64,000 nt of DNA from Roseburia sp. GTDB taxonomy: Bacteria > Bacillota > Clostridia > Lachnospirales > Lachnospiraceae. This document shows positions 1-7,491 of the stretch, in pieces. The stretch covers positions 1 through 64,000 of the forward strand of contig JAPFDX010000046.1 of the NCBI GenBank assembly GCA_026168605.1, written 5' to 3'. The notes beneath the pieces were generated by a model, which saw only the letters and a list, made by a program, of their open reading frames with translations, was not told the DNA's origin and searched no databases. Position numbers and translations under genes: made by a program. Each line of letters opens with the position of its first letter. The stretch's first letter is position 1.

Positions 1-42
1 GCACTTCACCCGACCCGGCGAATTTAATACTTAGCTATAAAG

Positions 43-83
43 AATAGCCGTTCCTAAACTTTGACGAGAGCAGGACGGCTATT
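43..83 (-). terminator. hairpin ending the toxin mRNA
   Basis: The arms AATAGCCGT(T)CCT and AGGACGGCTATT pair with a single bulge across a 16-nt loop. Read on the minus strand, the stem follows the toxin coding region and is followed by a T-rich stretch. In type I systems of this class the toxin mRNA 3' end is also where the antisense RNA pairs. Confidence 0.6.
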
Positions 84-168
84 TCTTATGTTTTCTATGT
101 TGGTCTATGTAGGTCAGTACCGCTATCATCATGATAACGAATGTAAATAAGTCATTCCATGAAACCAT
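79..168 (-). CDS. holin-like toxin peptide (Hol_Tox / type I toxin-like), 29 aa
   Basis: A 29-residue peptide starts MVSWNDLFTFVIMMIAVL, continues with TYID and ends in a basic tail (QHRKHKK). A short start, one hydrophobic helix, an acidic turn and a Lys/Arg tail are typical of the Firmicute putative holin-like toxin family, related to TxpA/BsrG type I toxins. I chose the ATG at 168 because GGAAAGG lies 9 nt upstream; two earlier in-frame ATGs (174 and 177) sit too close to that ribosome binding site. The stop codon lies inside a hairpin that probably ends the mRNA. It sits at the visible left edge of the mobile element. Toxicity and an antisense RNA partner are inferred from the family, not seen. 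Confidence 0.7.
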   Translation of the reverse strand: MVSWNDLFTFVIMMIAVLTYIDQHRKHKK

Positions 169-313
169 AATCATCATCCTTTCCGTAAGGCTCGGAACGA
201 ATGAGAGCACGTCCCCCGGCTGCCCGGTTAAGTATATTATATTTTTAATGTGCGGCGCGGAAATCTGATCCGCCTGGTTTTCATCTGGGTAAAATTACGC
301 CCGTCATAAAGAT

Positions 314-709
314 TCAAGACATTTCGCCGTCGTCTGCTTTTTTAAAGTTCTCTTTAATTTTTCCGCTTAATTCATCAATAGCGTGTTTCTCGTTCGGTGT
401 GAGCTGCGAATACGACTTTAAGATATTGAGAACCAGACTATAAAATTTGTTTTCTGGATCAATAAGTACATCCGTCACAATGACAGCAGTTTCATCATCT
501 GGAATATCAAAAGGTTCTCCAGTGCCATGACGGAGCCAGTCTTCACTCACGTTAAATTCACTGCATATCAAAAAAATCATTCTATCCGTTAGATTGCTTC
601 TGCCAGATTCTATATAGCTTATAGCTGATCTTGTTACGCCTAGTTTTTTCCCAAATTCTTCTTGTGTGAGATCAAGCGTTGTGCGAAGCTGTTTAACTCT
701 TTCATTCAA
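314..709 (-). CDS. XRE-family phage repressor (CI-like), 131 aa
   Basis: Likely represses the early genes of the mobile element and keeps it quiescent. An N-terminal Cro/C1 helix-turn-helix is visible at about residues 5-60 (LTQEEFGKKLGVTRSAISYI), followed by an acidic linker and a helical C-terminus probably used for dimerisation. There is no LexA-like peptidase domain, so release from repression would need a route other than RecA-stimulated self-cleavage. I chose the TTG at 709 because GGAGGG lies 8 nt upstream; the more upstream GTG at 745 has no ribosome binding site. It diverges from the Cro-like gene across a palindromic operator. Confidence 0.85.
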   Translation of the reverse strand: MNERVKQLRTTLDLTQEEFGKKLGVTRSAISYIESGRSNLTDRMIFLICSEFNVSEDWLRHGTGEPFDIPDDETAVIVTDVLIDPENKFYSLVLNILKSYSQLTPNEKHAIDELSGKIKENFKKADDGEMS

Positions 710-735
710 ATTAGTTGCCCTCCACTCTGATATTA

Positions 736-764
736 TTTGTAACACATAAATGCGAGTTAGTCAA
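736..764 (-). promoter_or_regulatory. repressor promoter
   Basis: On the minus strand TTGACT (759-764) and TACAAA (736-741) are separated by 17 nt, upstream of the repressor start. The -35 box overlaps the palindromic operator. Confidence 0.55.
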
Positions 765-776
765 CAATGTTGTTGA
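761..776. promoter_or_regulatory. operator palindrome of the repressor/Cro switch
   Basis: TCAACAATGTTGTTGA is a near-perfect palindrome lying between two divergent promoters and overlapping the -35 boxes of both. A further half-site, TCAACAAC, lies near 811-818 downstream of the rightward -10. This is the usual layout of a phage-type genetic switch; binding itself is inferred. Confidence 0.65.
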
Positions 777-801
777 CAAGTTGAATTATTTAATGTATTA
801 T
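773..801 (+). promoter_or_regulatory. early rightward promoter (cro side)
   Basis: TTGACA (773-778), a 17-nt spacer and TATTAT (796-801). It is close to the sigma-A consensus and sits about 35 nt before the Cro-like gene. It probably drives the early operon. Confidence 0.75.
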
Positions 802-835
802 GTGAATAGCTCAACAACAATAAGGAGGTGACAAC

Positions 836-1027
836 ATGAAACTAAACAGAGACAAAGTCGATATTGCACTGGCGCGCAAGAAAATGACTGTATGCGAACT
901 TGCCAAGTCCTACGGCGTAAGTCGGGCGAGAATCAATGTCATTCTTAACAGCCAAGTAGTAACACCGGTATGCGCCGGAAGGGTTGCGGATGCGCTCGGC
1001 GTGGATGTAACCGAGATTATCGACTAA
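836..1027 (+). CDS. Cro-like small HTH regulator, 63 aa
   Basis: A single helix-turn-helix protein (CELAKSYGVSRARINVIL), 63 residues, divergent from the repressor and preceded by AAGGAGGTG. It has the size and position of a phage Cro protein, so it probably competes for the shared operator and favours early gene expression. No other domain is present. Confidence 0.75.
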   Translation: MKLNRDKVDIALARKKMTVCELAKSYGVSRARINVILNSQVVTPVCAGRVADALGVDVTEIID

Positions 1028-1047
1028 TAAGAGAGGAGGAAGAACAC

Positions 1048-1215
1048 ATGACAAAGCAGGAGCAGGCGAAAATCATTTTAAACGCGGTGGACGTGGAATA
1101 CAGCATACCCTCATACATGGAGGACTATGTTATCCGTGGAATTATGGCGGGGCTTAAAAAGATTGAAGCAGCCGGCAGGGAGGAGGAAGAAAGATATGCG
1201 TCTGAATGTCAATAA
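1048..1215 (+). CDS. small hypothetical protein of the early operon, 55 aa
   Basis: Starts at ATG 1048 with GAGAGGAGG upstream and ends 20 nt inside the next gene. The protein is short and helical (MTKQEQAKIILNAVDVEYSI at the start) with an acidic tail EEEERYASE. No family recognised. Its tight overlap with neighbours suggests translational coupling in the early operon. Confidence 0.55.
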   Translation: MTKQEQAKIILNAVDVEYSIPSYMEDYVIRGIMAGLKKIEAAGREEEERYASECQ

Positions 1216-1672
1216 TTATCGCAGTATTTTGAGCAAATCGGGGCTAAATGATGCCGAGGTATGTAAACGTACGGGGCTGTCAGAAAAAACGCTTTTTTGG
1301 ATTCTTGACAATGGATATATAGAGGTTTCAACGCTGGAACGGATTGCGGATGCACTGGGGTGCAGCATCGGAGAGATCGCACTGGAGGACATCGGGAGCA
1401 GTACGGAAAACGTGATCGAGTGGCAGAGAGACGCACAAATAGCGACGTTGTCAATCTCACAGCGTGGCACGATTAGCAGGGTGAAAAAATTAGCGGAGAA
1501 GCACCCGGAGAAATGCCGGATCATAGCAGAGAATACAGACGGCAGCATATATGCACATATCCCGGTCAAATGGATTAAGATTCATGCGGAAATTGAATTG
1601 ACGGAAGAGCAGAGGAAAAAGAGATCTGATACTGCTAAGAAATATTTGAAACAACGTAAATATACTGGGTGA
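1196..1672 (+). CDS. HTH-domain protein of the early operon, 158 aa
   Basis: I chose ATG 1196 because the purine-rich GGAGGAAGAAAG lies directly upstream and the longer frame overlaps the preceding gene. Residues about 6-57 form an XRE-type helix-turn-helix (NDAEVCKRTGLSEKTLFWIL, then ERIADALGCSIGEIAL). The remaining 100 residues have no recognised family and end in a basic tail (KKRSDTAKKYLKQRK). Probably a regulator such as an antirepressor or late-gene control protein; the exact role is not known. Confidence 0.65.
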   Translation: MRLNVNNYRSILSKSGLNDAEVCKRTGLSEKTLFWILDNGYIEVSTLERIADALGCSIGEIALEDIGSSTENVIEWQRDAQIATLSISQRGTISRVKKLAEKHPEKCRIIAENTDGSIYAHIPVKWIKIHAEIELTEEQRKKRSDTAKKYLKQRKYTG

Positions 1673-1769
1673 TTTAGGTCAAATTTGAATCAAAAACCGC
1701 TTAGGGTATATTTGGTAGGGGTAGGGGTTATTTAATGGTTTTTTATTAAAGTTTTGAAAGGAGCAAAGG
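1673..1769. other. G-rich intergenic spacer
   Basis: Contains the short tandem GGTAGGGGTAGGGG near 1716-1729 and a T-rich stretch before the next ribosome binding site (GAAAGGAG). No hairpin terminator or clear promoter found. Confidence 0.3.
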
Positions 1770-1970
1770 ATGATTGAAGTAAATTATGCCGTGCCGGAGA
1801 TGGTAACGCTGAAAGAAGCGAGCAGCAGGACGGGCATATCCTATGATTTTCTTCGCAAGATGTGCCTGAATAACCAGATTGTCTATGTAAAGGCAGGCAC
1901 AAAGTATCTTGTCAACTGGGGAAAGCTTGTCGAGTACCTGAACAAGGGCGTTGCACCGGTGCAACAGTAG
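1770..1970 (+). CDS. excisionase-like HTH_17 DNA-binding protein, 66 aa
   Basis: A MerR/excisionase-type winged helix protein: VTLKEASSRTGISYDFLRKM is the recognition helix region and TKYLVNWGKLVEYLN is the usual C-terminal part of helix_turn_helix family 17. Preceded by GAAAGGAG. In integrated elements such proteins often act as recombination directionality factors or early regulators. Here it sits directly before the recombination and replication genes; which role applies cannot be told from sequence. Confidence 0.7.
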   Translation: MIEVNYAVPEMVTLKEASSRTGISYDFLRKMCLNNQIVYVKAGTKYLVNWGKLVEYLNKGVAPVQQ

Positions 1971-1984
1971 AGGGGGTGTCATGA

Positions 1985-2671
1985 TTGAATGTGTATGAGA
2001 AGCTGGCAGCAGTGCAGACAGAGCTTAAAGCCCCGAAATCACAGAGGAATACTTTTGGAGATTTCAATTACCGGAGTTGCGAGGACATTCTGGAAGCGCT
2101 GAAGCCACTGCTGCACAAAGCCGGTGCACTGGTAACGATCTCCGACGAGATCGTCAACATCGCGGGGCGGTTCTACGTGAAAGCAACGGCAAGATTCCAT
2201 GATCTGGAGGAGGAAGGCACCGTTGAAGTGACGGCGTATGCAAGGGAGCCGGAAAGCCGGGTTAAAATGGACGATGCGCAGACGACGGGATCATCTTCCA
2301 GTTACGCGAGAAAATACGCGCTTAACGGTCTGTTCTGTATTGACGATACGAAGGACCCGGACGCCACAAACACCGGACAGCAGGAAAAGGGCAGGACAGC
2401 AGCCGGCAGGGGTACAAAGCGCACCGGGGAACCGGAGAAGGTGCAGCAGTCGCACATAAACACCATAAGGGCAGAGATCCGGCGCACCGGCGCAATGGAA
2501 AAGGCGGTCTGCTACCAGTACAAGATCAGGAGACTGGAAGACATGACCATGCAGCAGTTTAAGGGCGCAATGGAAATTTTCCGGAATATGCCGGATAAAA
2601 TCCCGGAGGGGCAGCAGTACGAAATGCAGTTCGATACAGAAACGTATGAGAGCGAAATGCCGTTCCGGTAG
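1985..2671 (+). CDS. erf: Erf-family single-strand annealing protein, 228 aa
   Basis: The N-terminal 120 residues match the ERF superfamily: a short helix, FGDFNYRSCEDILEALKPLL, then TAYAREPESRVKMDDAQTTGSSSSYARKYAL, split here as TTGSSSSYARKYALNGLF, the family signature, followed by DDTKDPD. Erf proteins anneal single-stranded DNA and promote recombination or circularisation of phage genomes. The tail after residue 130 is variable. The start is TTG at 1985 with AGAGGGGG upstream, because the only nearby ATG is out of frame. It lies 17 nt before the replication protein gene. Confidence 0.85.
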   Translation: MNVYEKLAAVQTELKAPKSQRNTFGDFNYRSCEDILEALKPLLHKAGALVTISDEIVNIAGRFYVKATARFHDLEEEGTVEVTAYAREPESRVKMDDAQTTGSSSSYARKYALNGLFCIDDTKDPDATNTGQQEKGRTAAGRGTKRTGEPEKVQQSHINTIRAEIRRTGAMEKAVCYQYKIRRLEDMTMQQFKGAMEIFRNMPDKIPEGQQYEMQFDTETYESEMPFR

Positions 2672-2688
2672 AAGAAGGAGGAAAAATA

Positions 2689-3537
2689 ATGAGTGGTAAA
2701 AGAATGTTTAGTCTTGATGTTGTGGATACCGATAAATTTCTGGATATGCCCACATCAACGCAGGTGCTTTATTTTCATCTGGGCATGAGAGCTGACGACT
2801 ACGGCTTTGTTGCATCACCAAAGAGAATCACAAAGGCGGTCGGATGCAATGAGGACGACCTTAAGCTTTTAATTGCAAAAAGCTATCTGATACCGTTCGA
2901 TGATGGGGTTGTGGTAATATCTGACTGGAACGTGAATAACTGGATCCGGCAGGACCGGAAGAAAAGCACACGTTTTAATGACAAGCTTTCGGCACTGGAA
3001 TTAAAAAACGGCGTATACCTGCTGTCTGACACAGCGCAACCAATTGACAGTCAGTTGACAGACAACGGGCAGACAGTGGACAACCAGAAAGCAACAGAAT
3101 GTCAGCCCCAATATAGTATAGATAAGTATAGTATAGATAAATATAAAAAACATTGTGCATCTGACAATGCACAAAGCGACAGTAAAGCAGAGATAAATGC
3201 AGTCTTTGAAAGCGTCTGGAAACTCTATCCAAGCAAAAAAGGCAAGGGGCAGATAAGCGATGCAAAGAAAAAGGCACTGTACAAAATCGGCTATGAGGAA
3301 TTAAGCAGGGCGATCGAGCGCTACAAAGCGGGACTTGCAAAAGACGACTGGAGAAAGCCGCAGAACGGCAGCACATTCTTCAACAGTGGCTACGTTGATT
3401 ATCTTGACGCGAACTATACGGAGGATGCAGCAGTTGCGGAAGAAGGGCAGAACGGCAGCTATAAGGACTATGTTGACGGTTATCTCGGGAAACTGCTGCC
3501 GGAAGATTATGAGCCGGTAGACGGACCGTTCAAGTAG
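2689..3537 (+). CDS. phage replisome organiser / replication initiation protein, 282 aa
   Basis: The N-terminal 110 residues (MFSLDVVDTDKFLDMPTSTQ, then GMRADDYGFVASPKRI) form the winged-helix domain found in phage replication proteins of the DnaD/replisome-organiser type. After a linker with an YSIDKYSIDK repeat, the C-terminal domain (about residues 165-245; FESVWKLYPSKKGKG, then WRKPQNGSTFFNSGYVDYL) resembles the C-terminal region of such organisers. It probably binds an origin inside its own gene and recruits the DnaC-like loader encoded next. Preceded by GAAGGAGG. Confidence 0.75.
   Translation: MSGKRMFSLDVVDTDKFLDMPTSTQVLYFHLGMRADDYGFVASPKRITKAVGCNEDDLKLLIAKSYLIPFDDGVVVISDWNVNNWIRQDRKKSTRFNDKLSALELKNGVYLLSDTAQPIDSQLTDNGQTVDNQKATECQPQYSIDKYSIDKYKKHCASDNAQSDSKAEINAVFESVWKLYPSKKGKGQISDAKKKALYKIGYEELSRAIERYKAGLAKDDWRKPQNGSTFFNSGYVDYLDANYTEDAAVAEEGQNGSYKDYVDGYLGKLLPEDYEPVDGPFK
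3112..3141. repeat. iteron-like tandem repeat inside the replication gene (candidate origin)
   Basis: A 15-bp unit, TATAGTATAGATAAG, occurs twice in direct tandem with no gap and is followed by an AT-rich run (ATATAAAAAA). It encodes YSIDKYSIDK in the linker of the replication protein. Many Firmicute phages keep the replication origin as AT-rich repeats within the replisome organiser gene, so this is the best origin candidate. Origin activity is inferred. Confidence 0.55.
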
Positions 3538-3546
3538 GGGGGATGT

Positions 3547-4521
3547 ATGGGAGAGAAGAAAGAGGCAGAACGCACTGCTGCACTTCTGGCGTCATTCCTG
3601 CCGGAAGATGGGACAAAACGGTATATGGCAGTCGGAATGAACACGGAGGAGATTGCAGAGCGGCGGTCGTATATCCGGCGGAAGCTGGTGGGCAGCAGTT
3701 TCGACAACCTGCCAAACAGTGAGATCGACAACTCCGTGTACTATGAACTCGGGGAGCGCAAACTGTTTGTGGATTCAAAAGGGTATTGCTACGCACTGGG
3801 AGGAAAGACAAGGGAAGATGGCGAGTTCAGAAAAGCGCGGGCGCTGATGCCTTACGAGTACATGGGACTAAGGACAAAGGATTTCCGGTGGGATGTTTAC
3901 CCGGACGACACAAGCGCGGTCAAGGAGACCCTCAACAGGTATCTGCTTAACTTTCCGGTCATGAGTGAAAAGGGAATGGGGCTTTATATCTACTCCGGGA
4001 CAAAGGGGAGCGGAAAGACAATGCTTTCGTGCTGCATCCTAAACGAGATCGCGGAAAAGCACGCGGTGAGTGTGAAGTTTATAAACATTCTCGATCTTCT
4101 GGAAATGACAAAGAGCAGCTATAAGCAGTCACAGAAGGGGGACAGCGTCAGCGGGGACATTCAGTCGATCTACAACGCAACGGTGCTTGTCCTGGACGAC
4201 ATCGGCGTACAGACGTCAAAGGAGTGGGTGGACTCGGTTTTGTACCGTCTGATCAACGCGCGTTACAGCGGGCACAAGGTCACGATGTACACAAGCAACG
4301 TCAGGATTGATGCCTTAAAGATTGACGACAGAATCAGGGACAGAATTGACGCAAGCACGTTTCAGGTCGATGTGCCGGAGATCCCGGTCAGAAGGCAGCA
4401 GAGCGAGTTAAAAAAGCGGAGACTGTTCCAGTCGCTCGGTGAGAACGCGCGGGGCAGCAGTTGCACCGGTACAACAGAAGACGGAAAGGAGCAGCAGAAG
4501 GGAAATGAGAAGAAATTTTAA
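3547..4521 (+). CDS. DnaC-like helicase loader ATPase, 324 aa
   Basis: An AAA+ ATPase with Walker A GTKGSGKTM at residues 151-159 and Walker B VLVLDDIG at about 213-220, followed by sensor-like SNVRID and an arginine-rich DDRIRDRID segment, as in the DnaC/IstB family. It would load the host replicative helicase onto element DNA opened by the preceding replication protein, whose stop lies 9 nt upstream. The N-terminal 140 residues are family-variable and contain no zinc cysteines in a CxxC pattern. Confidence 0.85.
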   Translation: MGEKKEAERTAALLASFLPEDGTKRYMAVGMNTEEIAERRSYIRRKLVGSSFDNLPNSEIDNSVYYELGERKLFVDSKGYCYALGGKTREDGEFRKARALMPYEYMGLRTKDFRWDVYPDDTSAVKETLNRYLLNFPVMSEKGMGLYIYSGTKGSGKTMLSCCILNEIAEKHAVSVKFINILDLLEMTKSSYKQSQKGDSVSGDIQSIYNATVLVLDDIGVQTSKEWVDSVLYRLINARYSGHKVTMYTSNVRIDALKIDDRIRDRIDASTFQVDVPEIPVRRQQSELKKRRLFQSLGENARGSSCTGTTEDGKEQQKGNEKKF

Positions 4522-4726
4522 TAATTCAACCCGCAGGGAGATCGAGCGGGATATTATCAGAATGGTGCGGGCGGGAAGTATGATGCTTGTACAGAACGCT
4601 TATGACGTGATCTATCGTCTTACAGAGCTTGACGGCAGAAAAAGTGCCCCGGATGGTGCGGGAACACCAGCGCAGGGCAGTGAACCAGATAACAAAGCAC
4701 GAAAATCCGGCACATCTGCATTTTAG
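4505..4726 (+). CDS. small hypothetical protein, 73 aa
   Basis: Starts at ATG 4505 inside the 3' end of the helicase-loader gene, with AAGGAGCAGCAGAAGGG upstream, so it is probably translationally coupled. The first half is basic and helical (RREIERDIIRMVRAGS), the second is low-complexity (GAGTPAQGSEPDNKARKSG). No family recognised. Confidence 0.5.
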   Translation: MRRNFNNSTRREIERDIIRMVRAGSMMLVQNAYDVIYRLTELDGRKSAPDGAGTPAQGSEPDNKARKSGTSAF

Positions 4727-4750
4727 CAGATGTCCGGTAGAAAGGCAAAC

Positions 4751-5215
4751 ATGGACAGAGAAAAATACATAAAACAGTTGGAAAAGGTGACTGACAACCT
4801 CAATGCGGACGGGCTGGCTATGGTTCTTAAGTTGGTGGACGGGATCGACCGCATGGAGCGGTACAACATCCACACCACGGATGAGCGGATCCGGGAGATC
4901 AGGCAGGAAATTCTGCGGAAGTACGAAGAGAAAAGGGCAAAGCGGGCGTCAGAAGCACAAAAGACAGTGCAGAGGGCGCACACAGAATGGCAGAAAAAGC
5001 GTGAAAGAACCATAGCGGCGATGAATGAGCAGGAACGTATGTTCTATGACAAGATAGAGGGCGTAAAAAGCATGAATATAGCGGAGTATGCCCCGTCTGC
5101 CCGGCAGGTGGAACTGATCGCGACAATGTATAACAATAATTACCTGAATGCACAGTATGACACGTTTTGTTATGGATTTTATCAGGGAATGGAGTATATG
5201 AGGACGAAACGTTAA
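4751..5215 (+). CDS. hypothetical helical protein of the mobile element, 154 aa
   Basis: I chose ATG 4751 because AGAAAGG precedes it; ATG 4730 has no ribosome binding site. The middle is a strongly charged helix (residues about 45-100, rich in Arg, Lys, Glu), likely a coiled coil. The C-terminus (SARQVELIATMYNNNYLNAQ) is less polar. No family recognised. It is the last gene before the promoter region of the capsid module. Confidence 0.6.
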   Translation: MDREKYIKQLEKVTDNLNADGLAMVLKLVDGIDRMERYNIHTTDERIREIRQEILRKYEEKRAKRASEAQKTVQRAHTEWQKKRERTIAAMNEQERMFYDKIEGVKSMNIAEYAPSARQVELIATMYNNNYLNAQYDTFCYGFYQGMEYMRTKR

Positions 5216-5492
5216 ACAGTGCGAGCAGGAAGCAGGCGTGTACTTAGGGGAGTGCGCGTCTGTTTTTTTGTGTGCCGGTTGTAAAAAACCTCAAAAAACC
5301 TCAAAAAAACGGATAATAGGAGCGGGAACATTGCAAGACAAACATAGAAATATGTTGCATTTAAATGGAATTAAAATAAAAATATTTATAGATAAATATG
5401 TATTTATGTTGTATAATAGGGATATGGAAACACACGCGGCAATGCGGATAACAAGCCTATTTCGGGCGTTAAACGAAAGGAGAGGGAAACAT
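5216..5492. promoter_or_regulatory. spacer before the capsid module with A-tract repeats and a -10 box
   Basis: A 10-bp unit CTCAAAAAAC is repeated in phase near 5283-5309. Further on, TATAAT at 5412-5417 lies about 75 nt before the scaffold ribosome binding site; the matching -35 is poor (TAGATA at 5389), as expected if a regulator is needed. The region is AT-rich and separates replication genes from capsid genes. A longer ORF reading through it from 5238 is not supported, because the scaffold gene has its own strong ribosome binding site. Confidence 0.45.
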
Positions 5493-5960
5493 ATGGCAGA
5501 AGAAAAAAACACCATGCCAGAGGGAACAAAGACCGGTACGGACGGCGCGGAGGGCACGCAGGATACAAGCGGGCGCACATTTACGCAGGACGATGTCAAC
5601 CGGATTGTGCAGGACCGCCTGCAAAAAGAGCGGGCAAAAGTGGACGCGGACAGAGAAAAACAGTATGCGGACAGAGAAAAACAGTATGCGGACAGAGAGG
5701 CGGAACTTGCCCGCCGTGAATTTGTGCTTGAAGCAAGGAAAGAGCTGTCCGACAGAGGGCTGCCGGAAGATCTGATCGATGCGCTTAATATGTCGGACAA
5801 GGAGACTTTTAAAAACAGTCTCGGGATCATTGAAAAGTATATGAAGGACAGCACAGAAGAAAGCAACAGAGAGTACGAACAGAACAGGGCGGTTTTTACA
5901 ATGCCGATGCATTACGGAGGTGTTAAGGACAACATCCGCGCTGCGATGGGGCTTAAGTAA
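5493..5960 (+). CDS. phage scaffold protein (DUF4355-like), 155 aa
   Basis: An acidic N-terminus, then FTQDDVNRIVQDRLQKERAK at about residues 30-49 and a long charged coiled coil containing a perfect DREKQYA repeat, followed by RKELSDRGLPEDLIDALN, which is the hallmark of DUF4355 phage scaffold/minor structural proteins. Scaffolds guide assembly of capsid protein into procapsids. I chose ATG 5493 (GAAAGGAGAGG upstream). It lies 16 nt before the major capsid gene, the order expected for a head module. Confidence 0.8.
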   Translation: MAEEKNTMPEGTKTGTDGAEGTQDTSGRTFTQDDVNRIVQDRLQKERAKVDADREKQYADREKQYADREAELARREFVLEARKELSDRGLPEDLIDALNMSDKETFKNSLGIIEKYMKDSTEESNREYEQNRAVFTMPMHYGGVKDNIRAAMGLK

Positions 5961-5976
5961 GAAAGGATGATTTTTT

Positions 5977-6876
5977 ATGTCAAGAGAACTTGCAACAAAG
6001 TATCTTCCCTATGTGGATGAAATATTTACAAAAGAGAGTAAGAAGGATCTGCTGACAAATCAGGATTTTACCTTTGACGGGGCGCACACGGTCAAAGTGT
6101 ACAAGATCACAACGGTGCCGATGAACAATTACAGCAGGAACTCCGGGCTTACACGCTACGGAGTGCCCGCGGATCTGGATGCAACCACGGAGACACTGAT
6201 CTTGTCGAACGATAGGTCGTTTACATTCGTGATTGATGCACTGGACGCGAACGAGACAGCCGGCACACTGGCAGGAGCAACAGCGCTTGCGCGGCAGATC
6301 CGTGAAGTGGTTATCCCGGAGGTTGACGCGTACGTGTACGGGGTGATGTGCGAAAAGGCGGGAACGAAGCCGGCAGAGACCGCGCTGACGCCGGAAAATA
6401 TCTATGATGAGATTATAAAGGCATCCGCAGTACTTGACGATGCGCTTGTACCGGAGACCGGGCGCGTTCTGACAGTGACGCCTGCAACATATCTGCTCAT
6501 GAAAAAGTGCAGTGATATTACAATGGATACCGAAATCGGAAATGATATGCGTCTCAAAGGTGTGATCGCAAATGTTGACGGCGCGATCACTGTAAAAATA
6601 GCACCGGCAAGGCTGCCGGCAAACTTTGGTTTTATGCTCGCGCATCCGTGTGCGACAGTGGCGCCGACCAAGCTTGAGGACTACAACACGCACGTAAATC
6701 CTCCGGGCATTAACGGTACGCTTGTAGAGGGGCGTATTGTGTATGATGCGTTTGTCCTGGAGAACAAGGAAAAGGCGATCTATTACCAGGCGATACCGGA
6801 AACCGCAGAGCAGAGAAAGAATCGGGAGGTAAGGGAAGCCGAGGAAGCAAAGAAAGCCGGGGAAGGGCAGGCTTAA
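5977..6876 (+). CDS. phage major capsid protein, 299 aa
   Basis: Resembles HK97-fold coat proteins that accompany DUF4355 scaffolds: an N-terminal LATKYLPYVDEIFTKES segment, a central domain with TLSNDRS-like strands (LILSNDRSFTFVIDALDANE), VIPEVDAYVYGVM in the spine-helix region and PGTLV-type strands near the C-terminus. It forms the capsid shell. About 299 residues is usual for small-headed Firmicute phages. A strong ribosome binding site (GAAAGGATG) precedes it. No portal, terminase or head-tail gene accompanies it here. Confidence 0.8.
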   Translation: MSRELATKYLPYVDEIFTKESKKDLLTNQDFTFDGAHTVKVYKITTVPMNNYSRNSGLTRYGVPADLDATTETLILSNDRSFTFVIDALDANETAGTLAGATALARQIREVVIPEVDAYVYGVMCEKAGTKPAETALTPENIYDEIIKASAVLDDALVPETGRVLTVTPATYLLMKKCSDITMDTEIGNDMRLKGVIANVDGAITVKIAPARLPANFGFMLAHPCATVAPTKLEDYNTHVNPPGINGTLVEGRIVYDAFVLENKEKAIYYQAIPETAEQRKNREVREAEEAKKAGEGQA

Positions 6877-6885
6877 GAGGCGGCG

Positions 6886-6914
6886 ACCGGGCAGACAGTC
6901 AGCATCTGCCCGGT
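6886..6914. terminator. hairpin after the capsid gene
   Basis: ACCGGGCAGA and TCTGCCCGGT form a perfect 10-bp stem with a 9-nt loop directly after the capsid stop codon. The T-run after it is weak (TATTTC), so it may act as an mRNA-stabilising or partial terminator rather than a full stop. Confidence 0.6.
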
Positions 6915-6934
6915 ATTTCGTGAAAGGACGGTGC

Positions 6935-7480
6935 ATGATGGTAGAGAACGAAGAACTTGTGTATTATGATGTTCTGTATGATTTTGCAAGTGTTATTGTG
7001 CGCCTGAATCAAAAGGCTTGTGACGGGGAATCGAGAAACAGTCTGCAAAAGAAAATGAAACGTCTGTGCAGCGCGTTCGATCTGCTGTGCGGTGTGGAAC
7101 ATGGCGGGGAAGAAAGCGACAAGGAAGCGGAGGGAAAGCCTGCTTCACCGGAAGCGGAGGAAACTGCTGCGTGTTCCGGCTATTTTCTGAATGAAAAAGA
7201 CGGATGGGGACTGTGTCCGGTCTGCAGAAAGAAAATGACAAGACTGACAAGCACTACAAAACTGATAAACCTGCCCGCCTACTGTAAATCGTGTAAATGT
7301 GAATTTGTTGTAAACTGGTGGAATACAGACAACAAAGAAATCGAATATACGCGCTATGTGCAGCATAAGCGCCGCGCCGACGGCGGGGATATACTTCATA
7401 ATGGCATGAAAGGTACGGGAATAAAAAGTTTTATGAGAACCGGAACAAGCGCAACGGAGCGGGTTGCGATGAATTTATAG
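6935..7480 (+). CDS. cysteine-rich KTR-type zinc-ribbon protein, 181 aa
   Basis: Residues about 80-130 carry two cysteine pairs, CPVCRKKMTRLTS and YCKSCKCEFVVN, which match the cysteine-rich KTR domain, a likely zinc ribbon seen in many mobile elements of Clostridia. The N-terminal half is helical and charged. Function of the family is not known. I chose ATG 6935 (AAAGGA 6 nt upstream); ATG 6938 is also possible. It is the last gene before the attachment site. Confidence 0.65.
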   Translation: MMVENEELVYYDVLYDFASVIVRLNQKACDGESRNSLQKKMKRLCSAFDLLCGVEHGGEESDKEAEGKPASPEAEETAACSGYFLNEKDGWGLCPVCRKKMTRLTSTTKLINLPAYCKSCKCEFVVNWWNTDNKEIEYTRYVQHKRRADGGDILHNGMKGTGIKSFMRTGTSATERVAMNL

Positions 7481-7491
7481 GCTGCCTGGAC

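Larger units (their letters stand above)
1..313. other. left-edge stretch of the element with no large gene
   Basis: Apart from the toxin peptide and its hairpin, nothing else was recognised here. Positions 2-34 read as the last ten codons of a possible plus-strand ORF (ending GEFNT, stop TAG at 32-34), which may be the tail of a gene left of the window. Positions 185-313 between the toxin and the repressor hold no convincing ORF. Confidence 0.4.
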
